The notes under the pieces are model-generated. The model saw only the letters and a list, made by a program, of their open reading frames with translations. It made no database searches and was not told the DNA's origin. Positions 18,241-25,404 of a stretch of DNA of 64,000 bases are shown piece after piece. Position 1 is the first letter of the stretch, and every line of letters begins with the position of its first letter. Made by a program: the position numbers and the translations under genes. The stretch comes from Isoptericola jiangsuensis (GTDB lineage Bacteria > Actinomycetota > Actinomycetes > Actinomycetales > Cellulomonadaceae): contig NZ_PDJJ01000001.1 in NCBI RefSeq assembly GCF_002563715.1, positions 3,100,001 through 3,164,000 on the forward strand. The letters run 5' to 3'.

Positions 18241-21200
18241 ATGCCCGTCCGCGTCACCATCGCCCCCGGCGAGGACGTCGAGCTGCCGGACGGCGTCCCG
18301 CTCGACGACCTGCGCCCCCGCCTCGCCCGCCTGCTCCGGCGGCCCGAGCTCGACCACGCCCCCCTCACCGCGGACGGCGTCCCCCTGCACGACGACGCGC
18401 GCGCCGGGAGGCGCCCCCTGCTGCCGGGCGCCGTGGTCCGGGTGCGGTCCGCCCCCGCGGACCCGGACCTCGACGCGGTGCGCAGCCCCTGGTTCGTCGC
18501 GGTCGCGTCCGGCGCCACGGCCGGGGACCTCGTGCCGCTGCGCGCCGGCGTCGTCCTCTCCCCGGCGCCCGGCGTGCAGGTCCGCCTCGACCGTCGGGGG
18601 CGGCCCCGCGTCACGGCGCCCTGGTCGGGCCGCGCCCGGGTCCGCCGGGTGACCGCGACGGGTGGTGGGCACGTCCTGCGGGGGCGGGGGCACCGGTGGC
18701 CCGCCCCCACCCTGCTGGAGGTCGACGGCGTCCGGCACGCCCTGCACCGGTCCGGCGACGTGACGACGCTGCTCGTCCCGCCACCCGCCCCGGACCGGAC
18801 GGCGCCGCTGCGCCCGGCGCAGCTCGTCGCGGGACTGGTGCCCGTCGTCGCGTCCGTGGCGCTCGCCGCCGCGTTCCGCCAGCCCCTGTACGCGCTGTTC
18901 TCGCTGGTCGCGCTGCTGACCGTGGGCCCCCAGCTCGTCGCGTACCTGCGGCACCGCCGCCGCCCCACGACACCCGCCCGCCCAACGGTCCCCGGCGCCG
19001 CGCCGGGCAGCACGACGGCGCGGGTCGCCGCCCTCTACCAGGCGTCGGACGGTGCCTGGCGGGAGGTCCTGGACGACCTGGGCCGGCGCGCCGGTGACAC
19101 CACGACCGCGGCCGGTGCGCCACCGCCGGCCGGGCTGCCGGACGGGTCGGTGCTCGTCACCGGGCCCGCCGACCTCGCGCGGGCCGCCGCCCGGGCGCTC
19201 GTGCTCGACCTCGCCGCGGCCGGCGCCACCGTCGACGTCGCCGGGACGGGCCGCGGGTCCTGGGACTGGTGCCGCTGGCTCGCCCCGCAGACCACCACGG
19301 GAGCGCCCGCCGCGGTCCTCGTCGTCGACGACCCCGACGACGACGCGGCCGCCGCCGCCGACGCCGCGGTCCGCCGCGGGTCCGTCGTCGTGCTCCGCCT
19401 GGCCGAGGCAGCCACCCGGCCCGTGCCCTCGTGGTGCCGCGCCACGCTGCAGGTCACCACCGACGGCCGCACACGACGGACCGCCCCCGACGGCACCGAC
19501 GAGACCGCCCCCCTCGCGGGGGTGTCCGCGGACCGCGCCGAGCGCACCGCCCGCCGGATCGCCGCCCTGCGCGCCCTCGGCCGCTCCACCGCCGACCTCG
19601 TGCCGTCCCCCGCCCCCGTGCTCGGCGGCCCCGCGACGCCCGCCCTCGACCCCGCCCGCGACGACCTGCCCGCTACGGCGCCGCTCGCCGGGCTGGTCGA
19701 CCTCACCGACCCGGCCGCCGCCTGGACCCGCGCCGACGGGTGGTCCGTCCCCCTGGGCGTGGGCACCGACGGCTCGCCCGTCCGGTTCGACCTCGTCGCC
19801 GACGGTCCGCACCTGCTCGTCGCCGGGACCACGGGGGCCGGCAAGTCGGAGCTCCTGCAGTCGCTCGTCCTCGGGCTCGCCGCCGCCCGGTCCCCCGCCG
19901 ACCTCGCCCTCGCGCTCGTCGACTTCAAGGGCGGCGCGTCGTTCGGCCGCTGCGCCGACCTCCCCCACGTGGTCGGGCAGGTCACGGACCTCGAGCCGGG
20001 CCTCGCCGGCCGGGCCCTCGCCGGGCTCCGCGCCGAGCTGCGCCGCCGCGAGCACGTGCTCGCCGACCACCGCGCCGCGTCGCTGGCCGACGCCCCGCCC
20101 GGCACCCTGCCCCGCCTCGTCGTCGTGGTCGACGAGTTCCGGGCCCTCGCCGACGACCTCCCCGAGTTCCTGCCCGGCCTCCTGCGCGTCGCCGCGCAGG
20201 GCCGGTCCCTCGGGGTGCACCTCGTCCTCGCCACCCAGCGACCCGCGGGGGCCGTGGGCGCCGACGTCCGCGCGAACGTGACCGCCCGCGTCGCGCTGCG
20301 GGTGGTCGACGCCGCGGACTCCCTCGACGTCGTCGAGGACGCCGCCGCGGCCCGCATCCCCGTGTCCGCCCCCGGCCGCGCGGTGCTGCGCGTCGGCGCC
20401 GGGACGCCGGTGGTGCTGCAGTGCGCCCACGCGGCCGCGCCCGCCACCGACGGACCGGCCGTGCGGCGCGCACCCGCCTGGCACCGGCGCACGCCCGCCG
20501 ACCCGCCCGCGACACCGGGGCCCACCGGGCGCGGCGACGCCGCGGACGGCGATCCCGCGGGCGACGACGTCGTGGGCCGGGCCGTCGCCGCCCAGGTCGC
20601 CGCCGCCCGGGCGCTGGGCCTCCACCCCGGCCCGGCACCGTGGCTGCCCGCGCTGCCGGACCGCGCCACCGTCGCGGACCTCCCCGCCGCCGGGCCCGGC
20701 GACCTCGTCACCCCTGCCCGCGCGGGCACGGCCGCCGCCCCGACCGGCACCGCGGGCGGCCGGGGTCGGACGCTCCCGCTCGCCCTCGGCGACGACCCCG
20801 ACCGCCAGCGGCGCACCGCCGTGGAGTGGGACCCGACGGACGGGCACCTGGCGGTCGTGGGCCGGGCCCGGTCCGGCCGCAGCACGACCCTGCGCGCGCT
20901 CGGGGCGGCGGCGCTCGCCCGGGGCTGGCACGTGCACGCCCTCGTCCCGGCGGCGGCCGCCGGCGCGTGGGACGACCTGCGCCGCCACCCCGGGTTCGGC
21001 ACCCTCGCCGGCCCCGACGACCCCCGCCGTGCACGCCGGCTGCTCCGGCTCGTCGCCGACCGCGGCACGACGCCGCCCGACCCCGTGCTGGTGGTCGTCG
21101 ACGGCGTGGAGGAGCTGCGGGCGGCGGTCTCCGCCCACGACCCGTGGGACCCCCTGGCGGCCGCGCTCGGGGCGGCGGGGACGGCGTTCGCCCTGTCGGC

Positions 21201-22602
21201 CGACGGCGCCACCGTCGGCGGCGTCGCGGCCCGCGTCGGTCCGCGCCTCGTCCTGCTGGGGACCGACCGGCACGCCGACGCCGTGCTCGGGGCGCCGTCC
21301 GACGTCGCGGGGACCGGCGGTCCCGCCGGGCGCGGCGTCCTGCTCGGTCCCGGCGCACCGGTGACGTGCCAGGTGCTGCTCCCGCCCGCGGTCCCCGCCG
21401 GGCCACGACCGCGGGTCGCGCCGGTGCGCGTGCTTCCCCTGCCCGACAGGGTGCACGCCGGGGACCTGGCCCGGCCCGGGGCCGGCGCGGCACGGGGTCG
21501 CGGTGGTGCCGGGGCGGCCGTCGAGGTCCTCGTCGGGGTCGGCGGTGACCACGCGACGCCGCTCGCCCTGGACGTCCGCGACGGGGCGCTGGTCGTCGGG
21601 CCGCGCGGGTCCGGCCGCACGACGACGCTGCGGACCGTCGCGGCGGCGCTCGCCGTCGACGGCCGGCTCCGCGGCGTCGTGGCGCGGGACCCGGCCCTGC
21701 GGGCGGCCGCCGGGCCGGCGCGGACGTTCGAGCCCACCGCGGCGGGCCTGCGGGCGCTGCTCGACGCGCTCGACGCGGACCCGTCCCGCGTGCGGGCCGG
21801 TGCGGCCCCGGGCGGGCCCGCAGCGGTGGTGGTCGTGGACGACCTCGACGTGCTGGTCCAGCTCTGCCCCGTCGAGGCCGAGCGACTCGCGGCGTTCCCC
21901 GGCGGCGCCGCCCTCGTCGCCGCGACGACCACCCAGGGCGCCCTCCTGGCGCACCGCGGCCCGGTCGCCGAGCTGCGCGGGCGCCGCACCGGCGTCGTGC
22001 TGGCCCCGGGCGAACGCGGCGCCGACGAGGTCCTGGGCGCCGCCCTGGGGGAGGTCGCCGACCCGGGACCGCCACGTCCCGGCCGGGGCGCGCTGGTCGT
22101 CGCCGGTCGTGCCGTGCCGTTGCAGGTGGCCGCGCGGACGGCGTCAGCCGGCGGTGTGCTCCACGACGCGACGCGACAGCAGGGCGACGACGACGAACGC
22201 GGCGAGCGCCACCGCGAGCACCCCGGCGAGCGCGGCCCACAGGGCACCGCTGGTGAGCAGGGCGAACCCGATGAGGATCTGGAACGCCTGCCAGCCGATG
22301 ATGATCGGGCGGCCGCTGCGGCGGCCCTGCCACACGGCGCGGGCGGAGCCCACGAGGAACGCGGCGAGGGCGAGGAAGAACAGGACGACGAAGACGCTGA
22401 CGCCGGTGTTGGACGACCCGCCGCCCACGAGCTCGACGAGCACGGCGCCGGCGAAGACGGCGAAGAACAGGGCCTCGACGACGACAGCGGCGACGACTCC
22501 CCCCACGAGGCGGGGTCGGGGCCCGCCGACGGCGGGGGTCTCGGGCTCGGCTGCGGCCATGGGCGTGAGGATACGTCGCCCCCCGAGATCTGTGCAGTGT
22601 GA
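18241..22602 (+). CDS. EccC/EssC-like FtsK/SpoIIIE ATPase, orphan
   Basis: Large multi-ATPase protein of the type that drives type VII secretion. The first ~190 residues look like an FHA-like N-terminal region, then two membrane helices (about 197-235). ATPase 1 is canonical: Walker A GTTGAGKS (529-536), DFKGGASF, Walker B VVVVDEF (D631, E632) and LATQRPAG. ATPase 2 (GRARSGRST, from 874) and ATPase 3 (GPRGSGRTT, from 1120) have Arg in place of the Walker A Lys (880, 1126). Conserved sequence ends near residue 1302 (about 22146); the remaining ~150 codons are charged and probably a read-through tail antisense to the gene at 22144-22560. No WXG100, EccB, EccD or EccE gene lies nearby. Confidence 0.8.
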   Translation: MPVRVTIAPGEDVELPDGVPLDDLRPRLARLLRRPELDHAPLTADGVPLHDDARAGRRPLLPGAVVRVRSAPADPDLDAVRSPWFVAVASGATAGDLVPLRAGVVLSPAPGVQVRLDRRGRPRVTAPWSGRARVRRVTATGGGHVLRGRGHRWPAPTLLEVDGVRHALHRSGDVTTLLVPPPAPDRTAPLRPAQLVAGLVPVVASVALAAAFRQPLYALFSLVALLTVGPQLVAYLRHRRRPTTPARPTVPGAAPGSTTARVAALYQASDGAWREVLDDLGRRAGDTTTAAGAPPPAGLPDGSVLVTGPADLARAAARALVLDLAAAGATVDVAGTGRGSWDWCRWLAPQTTTGAPAAVLVVDDPDDDAAAAADAAVRRGSVVVLRLAEAATRPVPSWCRATLQVTTDGRTRRTAPDGTDETAPLAGVSADRAERTARRIAALRALGRSTADLVPSPAPVLGGPATPALDPARDDLPATAPLAGLVDLTDPAAAWTRADGWSVPLGVGTDGSPVRFDLVADGPHLLVAGTTGAGKSELLQSLVLGLAAARSPADLALALVDFKGGASFGRCADLPHVVGQVTDLEPGLAGRALAGLRAELRRREHVLADHRAASLADAPPGTLPRLVVVVDEFRALADDLPEFLPGLLRVAAQGRSLGVHLVLATQRPAGAVGADVRANVTARVALRVVDAADSLDVVEDAAAARIPVSAPGRAVLRVGAGTPVVLQCAHAAAPATDGPAVRRAPAWHRRTPADPPATPGPTGRGDAADGDPAGDDVVGRAVAAQVAAARALGLHPGPAPWLPALPDRATVADLPAAGPGDLVTPARAGTAAAPTGTAGGRGRTLPLALGDDPDRQRRTAVEWDPTDGHLAVVGRARSGRSTTLRALGAAALARGWHVHALVPAAAAGAWDDLRRHPGFGTLAGPDDPRRARRLLRLVADRGTTPPDPVLVVVDGVEELRAAVSAHDPWDPLAAALGAAGTAFALSADGATVGGVAARVGPRLVLLGTDRHADAVLGAPSDVAGTGGPAGRGVLLGPGAPVTCQVLLPPAVPAGPRPRVAPVRVLPLPDRVHAGDLARPGAGAARGRGGAGAAVEVLVGVGGDHATPLALDVRDGALVVGPRGSGRTTTLRTVAAALAVDGRLRGVVARDPALRAAAGPARTFEPTAAGLRALLDALDADPSRVRAGAAPGGPAAVVVVDDLDVLVQLCPVEAERLAAFPGGAALVAATTTQGALLAHRGPVAELRGRRTGVVLAPGERGADEVLGAALGEVADPGPPRPGRGALVVAGRAVPLQVAARTASAGGVLHDATRQQGDDDERGERHREHPGERGPQGTAGEQGEPDEDLERLPADDDRAAAAAALPHGAGGAHEERGEGEEEQDDEDADAGVGRPAAHELDEHGAGEDGEEQGLDDDSGDDSPHEAGSGPADGGGLGLGCGHGREDTSPPEICAV
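22144..22560 (-). CDS. small membrane protein, three to four helices, nested antisense
   Basis: 138 residues with clear hydrophobic segments at about 19-44, 53-72 and 87-128 (the last long enough for two helices), and a polar GGGSSNTG loop. This regular membrane topology, against the charged low-complexity reading of the opposite strand, indicates that the minus strand is the coding one here. It lies entirely inside the long open frame of the EccC-like gene. Family not recognised. It diverges from whiB1, whose promoter region lies upstream of its ATG. Confidence 0.7.
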   Translation of the reverse strand: MAAAEPETPAVGGPRPRLVGGVVAAVVVEALFFAVFAGAVLVELVGGGSSNTGVSVFVVLFFLALAAFLVGSARAVWQGRRSGRPIIIGWQAFQILIGFALLTSGALWAALAGVLAVALAAFVVVALLSRRVVEHTAG

Positions 22603-22613
22603 TGAAACCCTCA
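22598..22613. promoter_or_regulatory. CRP-like site 1 upstream of whiB1
   Basis: TGTGA-N6-CCTCA matches 8 of 10 defined positions of the CRP/GlxR consensus TGTGA-N6-TCACA. It is embedded in a longer element (22597-22623) with perfect outer arms GTGTGA/TCACAC and an inner palindrome AACCCTCAGGGTT. Confidence 0.35.
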
Positions 22614-22647
22614 GGGTTCACACGGCAGAAATGTGACCGTAACCCCT

Positions 22648-22663
22648 TGTGCCTGGGTTCACG
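22648..22663. promoter_or_regulatory. CRP-like site 2 upstream of whiB1
   Basis: TGTGC-N6-TCACG matches 8 of 10 positions of the CRP/GlxR consensus. Two further TGTGACC half-sites lie at 22632 and 22667. In Mycobacterium tuberculosis whiB1 is controlled by a CRP protein through two sites, which makes this arrangement plausible. Confidence 0.4.
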
Positions 22664-22797
22664 AGGTGTGACCCTGGTAGGCAGATCCCACCCCCGGAAA
22701 CACCCGGGCCATCCGGACCTGGACACGGCGGACTCCCCCTTGAGAATCGACCTCTCACGGGCGCGCCCCCGTCCAGGTCGAAACCAGAGGAGATGAC

Positions 22798-23046
22798 ATG
22801 GACTGGCGCCACAAGGCGGCCTGCCTCGACGAGGACCCCGAGCTCTTCTTCCCCATCGGCAACACCGGCCCCGCCCTCATGCAGATCGAGGAGGCCAAGG
22901 CCGTGTGCCGCCGCTGCGACGTCGTCGACACCTGCCTCAAGTGGGCCATGGAGTCCGGCCAGGACGCCGGTGTCTGGGGTGGCATGAGCGAGGACGAGCG
23001 CCGCGCCCTCAAGCGCCGCACCGCCCGGGCCCGCCGCGCCGGCTGA
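22798..23046 (+). CDS. whiB1: WhiB1-type iron-sulfur transcriptional regulator
   Basis: 82-residue Wbl protein. The [4Fe-4S] ligands C9, C37, C40 and C46, the GVWGG turn (58-62) and the basic C-terminus RRALKRRTARARR are present. MDWRHKA and EDPELFFPIGNTGPA match the WhiB1/WblE subfamily, an essential, NO-responsive regulator that binds sigma factor region 4. AGGAG lies 6 nt before the ATG. The 237-base upstream region carries several CRP-like half-sites, and a 19-bp perfect hairpin follows the stop. Confidence 0.95.
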   Translation: MDWRHKAACLDEDPELFFPIGNTGPALMQIEEAKAVCRRCDVVDTCLKWAMESGQDAGVWGGMSEDERRALKRRTARARRAG

Positions 23047-23061
23047 GCACCCCGCACCCTT

Positions 23062-23102
23062 CGACGAACGCCCCCCGCGCACCGCGCGGGGGGCGTTCGT
23101 CG
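23062..23102. terminator. 19-bp perfect hairpin between whiB1 and pdtaS
   Basis: Arms 23062-23080 and 23084-23102 are perfectly complementary with a 3-nt loop (ACC). They lie between two convergent genes and overlap the 8 bases before the pdtaS stop region, consistent with a bidirectional terminator. Confidence 0.75.
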
Positions 23103-23109
23103 TCCCGCC

Positions 23110-24585
23110 TCAGCGGTGGGACTCGACGCGCAGGTCGAGCTCGAGGACGACCTCGGTGCCCCCGCCGTCCCGGGGCCGCCAGTCGATGCGGCCGCGCAGC
23201 TCGTTGGTCACCAGCGTCCGCACGATCTGGGAGCCGAGGCCGCTGCGCGCGCTCCGGCCGAGCTGCTCGATGCCGTTGCGCATGCCCTCGCCGTCGTCCG
23301 CCACGACGATCCGCAGCGACGGGCCGTCGCGGCTCACGTCGACCACGACCGTGCCGGACTCGCGGCCGGGGAACGCGTGCTCGACGGCGTTGGTCACGAG
23401 CTCGGTCAGCACGAGCGCGAGGGGCGTCGCGTCCTGGGCGGGCACCATGCCGAACGACCCGGACTGCTCGGTGCGCACCTTGGTGCGCGTGGACGCGACG
23501 TCGGCGGCCAGCCGCAGCGCCCGCTTGAGCATGTCGTCGAGCTCGACCTGCTCGTCGAGGGTCTGCGACAGCGACTCGTGGACGAGCGAGATCGTGGCGA
23601 CGCGGCGCATCGCCTCCTCCAGCGCGGCCCGCGCCTCGGGCACCTCCATGCGGCGGGCCTGCAGCCGTAGCAGGGCGGCCACCGTCGCGAGGTTGTTCTT
23701 CACGCGGTGGTGGATCTCGCGGATCGTCGCGTCCTTGGTCATGAGCTCGCGCTCGCGTCGCCGCAGCTCGGACACGTCGCGGCACAGCAGCACGGCGCCG
23801 ACGCGCTGCCCGTGGTCGGTCAGCGGCAGGGCCCGCAGCGACAGCGCCACCCGGCCGGCCTCGATGTCGGTGCGCCAGGGCGCGCGGCCCATGACCACCA
23901 GCGGCAGCGACTCGTCGACGGTGTCCTGCTGCTCGACGATGCCGGCGGTGACCTCGACGAGGGACTGTCCCACGAGCGGCCCGATGACGCCGAGCCGGTG
24001 GAAGCACGACAGGGCGTTGGGGCTGGCGTACAGGACCTCGCCCTCGGAGTTGAGGCGGATGAGCCCGTCGCCCACGCGGGGCGCGCCGCGCCGCGGCCCG
24101 GTGGCGGCGTTCGGCGACGGGTACTCGCCCCGGCCGACCATGGCGAGCAGGTCGTCGGCCGACTCGACGTAGTTGAGCTCGAGGCGGCTCGGCGTGCGGC
24201 CGGACCCGAGGTTGGTCTGTCGCGCGACGACGGCGACGGCCCGTCCGCGGTGCACGACGGGCACGGCCTCCTCGCGCACGGCGTAGGCGCCGAACCATCG
24301 CGGCTCGCGCGACCGCTGGGCGCGTGCCTCGGTCATCGCGGCGGCGAGCTGGCCGGTGTGGCCGTCTGGGGCGAAGGACCCGACGACGTCGTCGTAGTGG
24401 ACGGTCGCCCCGGTGCTCGGGCGGCACTGCGCGCCGGCGACGAAGCGGCCGTCGCGCGTGGGCAGCCACAGCACGAGGTCGGCGAAGGCGAGGTCGGAGA
24501 TGATCTGCCAGTCGCCCACCAGGAGGTGGAGCCACTCCACGTCCCCCTCGGCGAGGTCGGTGTGCTCGGCGATCAGGTCACTCAT
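23110..24585 (-). CDS. pdtaS: PdtaS-type sensor histidine kinase (HisKA_2)
   Basis: Soluble cytoplasmic kinase of the PdtaS/PdtaR system, whose regulator is an ANTAR RNA-binding antiterminator. 491 residues from ATG 24585. A GAF-like N-terminal domain (about 1-150), a PAS domain (about 170-280), a HisKA_2 segment with the phospho-acceptor in REIHHRVKNNLATV, then a HATPase domain with ELVTNAVEHAFPG and VVADDGEGM. No membrane segment. The partner pdtaR is not in the window; in this family it is usually unlinked. It diverges from the DUF2505 gene with 72 bases between. Confidence 0.92.
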   Translation of the reverse strand: MSDLIAEHTDLAEGDVEWLHLLVGDWQIISDLAFADLVLWLPTRDGRFVAGAQCRPSTGATVHYDDVVGSFAPDGHTGQLAAAMTEARAQRSREPRWFGAYAVREEAVPVVHRGRAVAVVARQTNLGSGRTPSRLELNYVESADDLLAMVGRGEYPSPNAATGPRRGAPRVGDGLIRLNSEGEVLYASPNALSCFHRLGVIGPLVGQSLVEVTAGIVEQQDTVDESLPLVVMGRAPWRTDIEAGRVALSLRALPLTDHGQRVGAVLLCRDVSELRRRERELMTKDATIREIHHRVKNNLATVAALLRLQARRMEVPEARAALEEAMRRVATISLVHESLSQTLDEQVELDDMLKRALRLAADVASTRTKVRTEQSGSFGMVPAQDATPLALVLTELVTNAVEHAFPGRESGTVVVDVSRDGPSLRIVVADDGEGMRNGIEQLGRSARSGLGSQIVRTLVTNELRGRIDWRPRDGGGTEVVLELDLRVESHR

Positions 24586-24645
24586 GGCTGACACGTCCCA
24601 CAGCCTACGGCGGTGCGGCGGGGGTGCCGTCCCGGGACCTGCCGG

Positions 24646-24651
24646 TAGGGT
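24646..24651 (+). promoter_or_regulatory. -10 box of a leaderless promoter (DUF2505 gene)
   Basis: TAGGGT ends exactly 6 nt before the GTG at 24658. Confidence 0.55.
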
Positions 24652-24657
24652 GAACGC

Positions 24658-25158
24658 GTGCACCTGTCGGTCGAGCTGACGTACGCCGCGGACGTCACCA
24701 CGGTGGCGGCCGTGCTCGCCGACGCGGAGTTCGTGCGGTGGCGCTCCCACGCCCCGGAGGTCGGGGCGGTGGGGCCCGTGGACGTGGCGGGCGATCCCGG
24801 CCAGGGCTTCACGGTGTCGCTGCGGCGCACCCTCCCGACGGACGTCATCCCGCCCCAGCTGCGGCCGCTCGTGGGCGACCGGGTGGAGGTGCGCCAGACG
24901 GAGGCGTGGGAGCCGCCGGTCGAGGGACGGCACGTCGGCACGATCGTCGTGGAGTTCACGGGTGCCCCCGTGCGGCTGACGGGCCGGCTCCTGCTGGAGG
25001 ACGACGGGGCCGGCGGTTCGCGGCACCGGTACGACCTCGACGTGCGCTCGTCGGTCCCGCTGTTCGCGACGGCGGTCGAGGAGGCCGCGGCGTCCGCGGT
25101 GCGCGGGACGCTCGCCGCGGAGCAGCAGGCAGCGCGGGAGTGGCTGGCCCGACCGTGA
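24658..25158 (+). CDS. DUF2505 domain protein
   Basis: 166-residue actinobacterial protein of unknown function. It begins HLSVELTYAADVTTVAAVLAD and ends in a helical Ala/Glu-rich stretch. The layout (antiparallel strands, long C-terminal helix) resembles START/SRPBCC-like folds, suggesting a hydrophobic ligand pocket, but this is inference. GTG start at 24658 is fixed by the leaderless -10 box. Monocistronic: the ceb regulatory region follows. Confidence 0.82.
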   Translation: MHLSVELTYAADVTTVAAVLADAEFVRWRSHAPEVGAVGPVDVAGDPGQGFTVSLRRTLPTDVIPPQLRPLVGDRVEVRQTEAWEPPVEGRHVGTIVVEFTGAPVRLTGRLLLEDDGAGGSRHRYDLDVRSSVPLFATAVEEAAASAVRGTLAAEQQAAREWLARP

Positions 25159-25203
25159 CCCGGGGCGCGCCGTCCGGCGTGTCGTCAGGTCACATGTTGG
25201 TCA

Positions 25204-25217
25204 CGGAAGCGCTCCCA
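25204..25217. promoter_or_regulatory. CebR-like operator box 1
   Basis: CGGAAGCGCTCCCA matches 12 of 14 positions of the cellobiose-repressor palindrome TGGGAGCGCTCCCA known from Streptomyces CebR and Thermobifida CelR. Located about 200 bp before cebE. Confidence 0.65.
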
Positions 25218-25262
25218 CCAGGCCGCTGACCTGCGGAAACGCCTCAGAGGAACGTCACGTCA

Positions 25263-25276
25263 TGGCATCGCTCCCA
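25263..25276. promoter_or_regulatory. CebR-like operator box 2
   Basis: TGGCATCGCTCCCA, 12 of 14 matches to TGGGAGCGCTCCCA, ending 8 bp upstream of the candidate -35 box. Confidence 0.65.
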
Positions 25277-25284
25277 CACAAGGC

Positions 25285-25314
25285 TTGACGCGAGCCCACG
25301 AACAGGGGAAACAT
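25285..25314 (+). promoter_or_regulatory. candidate ceb operon promoter
   Basis: TTGACG (25285-25290), 18-bp spacer, AAACAT (25309-25314). The -35 is near consensus, the -10 is weak. The implied start of transcription (about 25321) falls between operator boxes 2 and 3, leaving a leader of about 85 nt to the cebE GTG. Confidence 0.45.
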
Positions 25315-25326
25315 CGTGGTCGGCCG

Positions 25327-25340
25327 TGGAAGCGCTACCA
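25327..25340. promoter_or_regulatory. CebR-like operator box 3
   Basis: TGGAAGCGCTACCA, a fully symmetric variant apart from the centre-flanking A positions, 12 of 14 matches to TGGGAGCGCTCCCA. Just downstream of the inferred transcription start. Confidence 0.7.
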
Positions 25341-25351
25341 CGTCGTCGCCG

Positions 25352-25365
25352 ACACAGCGCTCCCA
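25352..25365. promoter_or_regulatory. CebR-like operator box 4 (half-site)
   Basis: ACACAGCGCTCCCA has a perfect right half (AGCGCTCCCA) but a degenerate left end, 10 of 14 matches. 39 bp before the cebE start. Confidence 0.45.
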
Positions 25366-25404
25366 GCACGTCCGTCCTGTATCGACCCAGACAAGGGAGT
25401 CACC

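Noticed and set aside
14701-21954. Minus-strand open frame of about 2,400 codons antisense to the ABC transporter and EccC-like genes
   Set aside because: Its translation is Gly/Arg/Asp-rich low complexity, typical of the shadow of high-GC genes. The plus strand has intact Walker, signature and membrane motifs throughout.
21503-22636. Alternative plus-strand frame over the end of the EccC-like gene, considered as a frameshifted C-terminus
   Set aside because: The third ATPase motifs lie in the 18241 frame up to about 22146, and the alternative frame shows no recognisable continuation.
25231-25246. A fifth CebR-like box (GCGGAAACGCCTCA)
   Set aside because: Too many mismatches to TGGGAGCGCTCCCA and no symmetric core AGCGCT.
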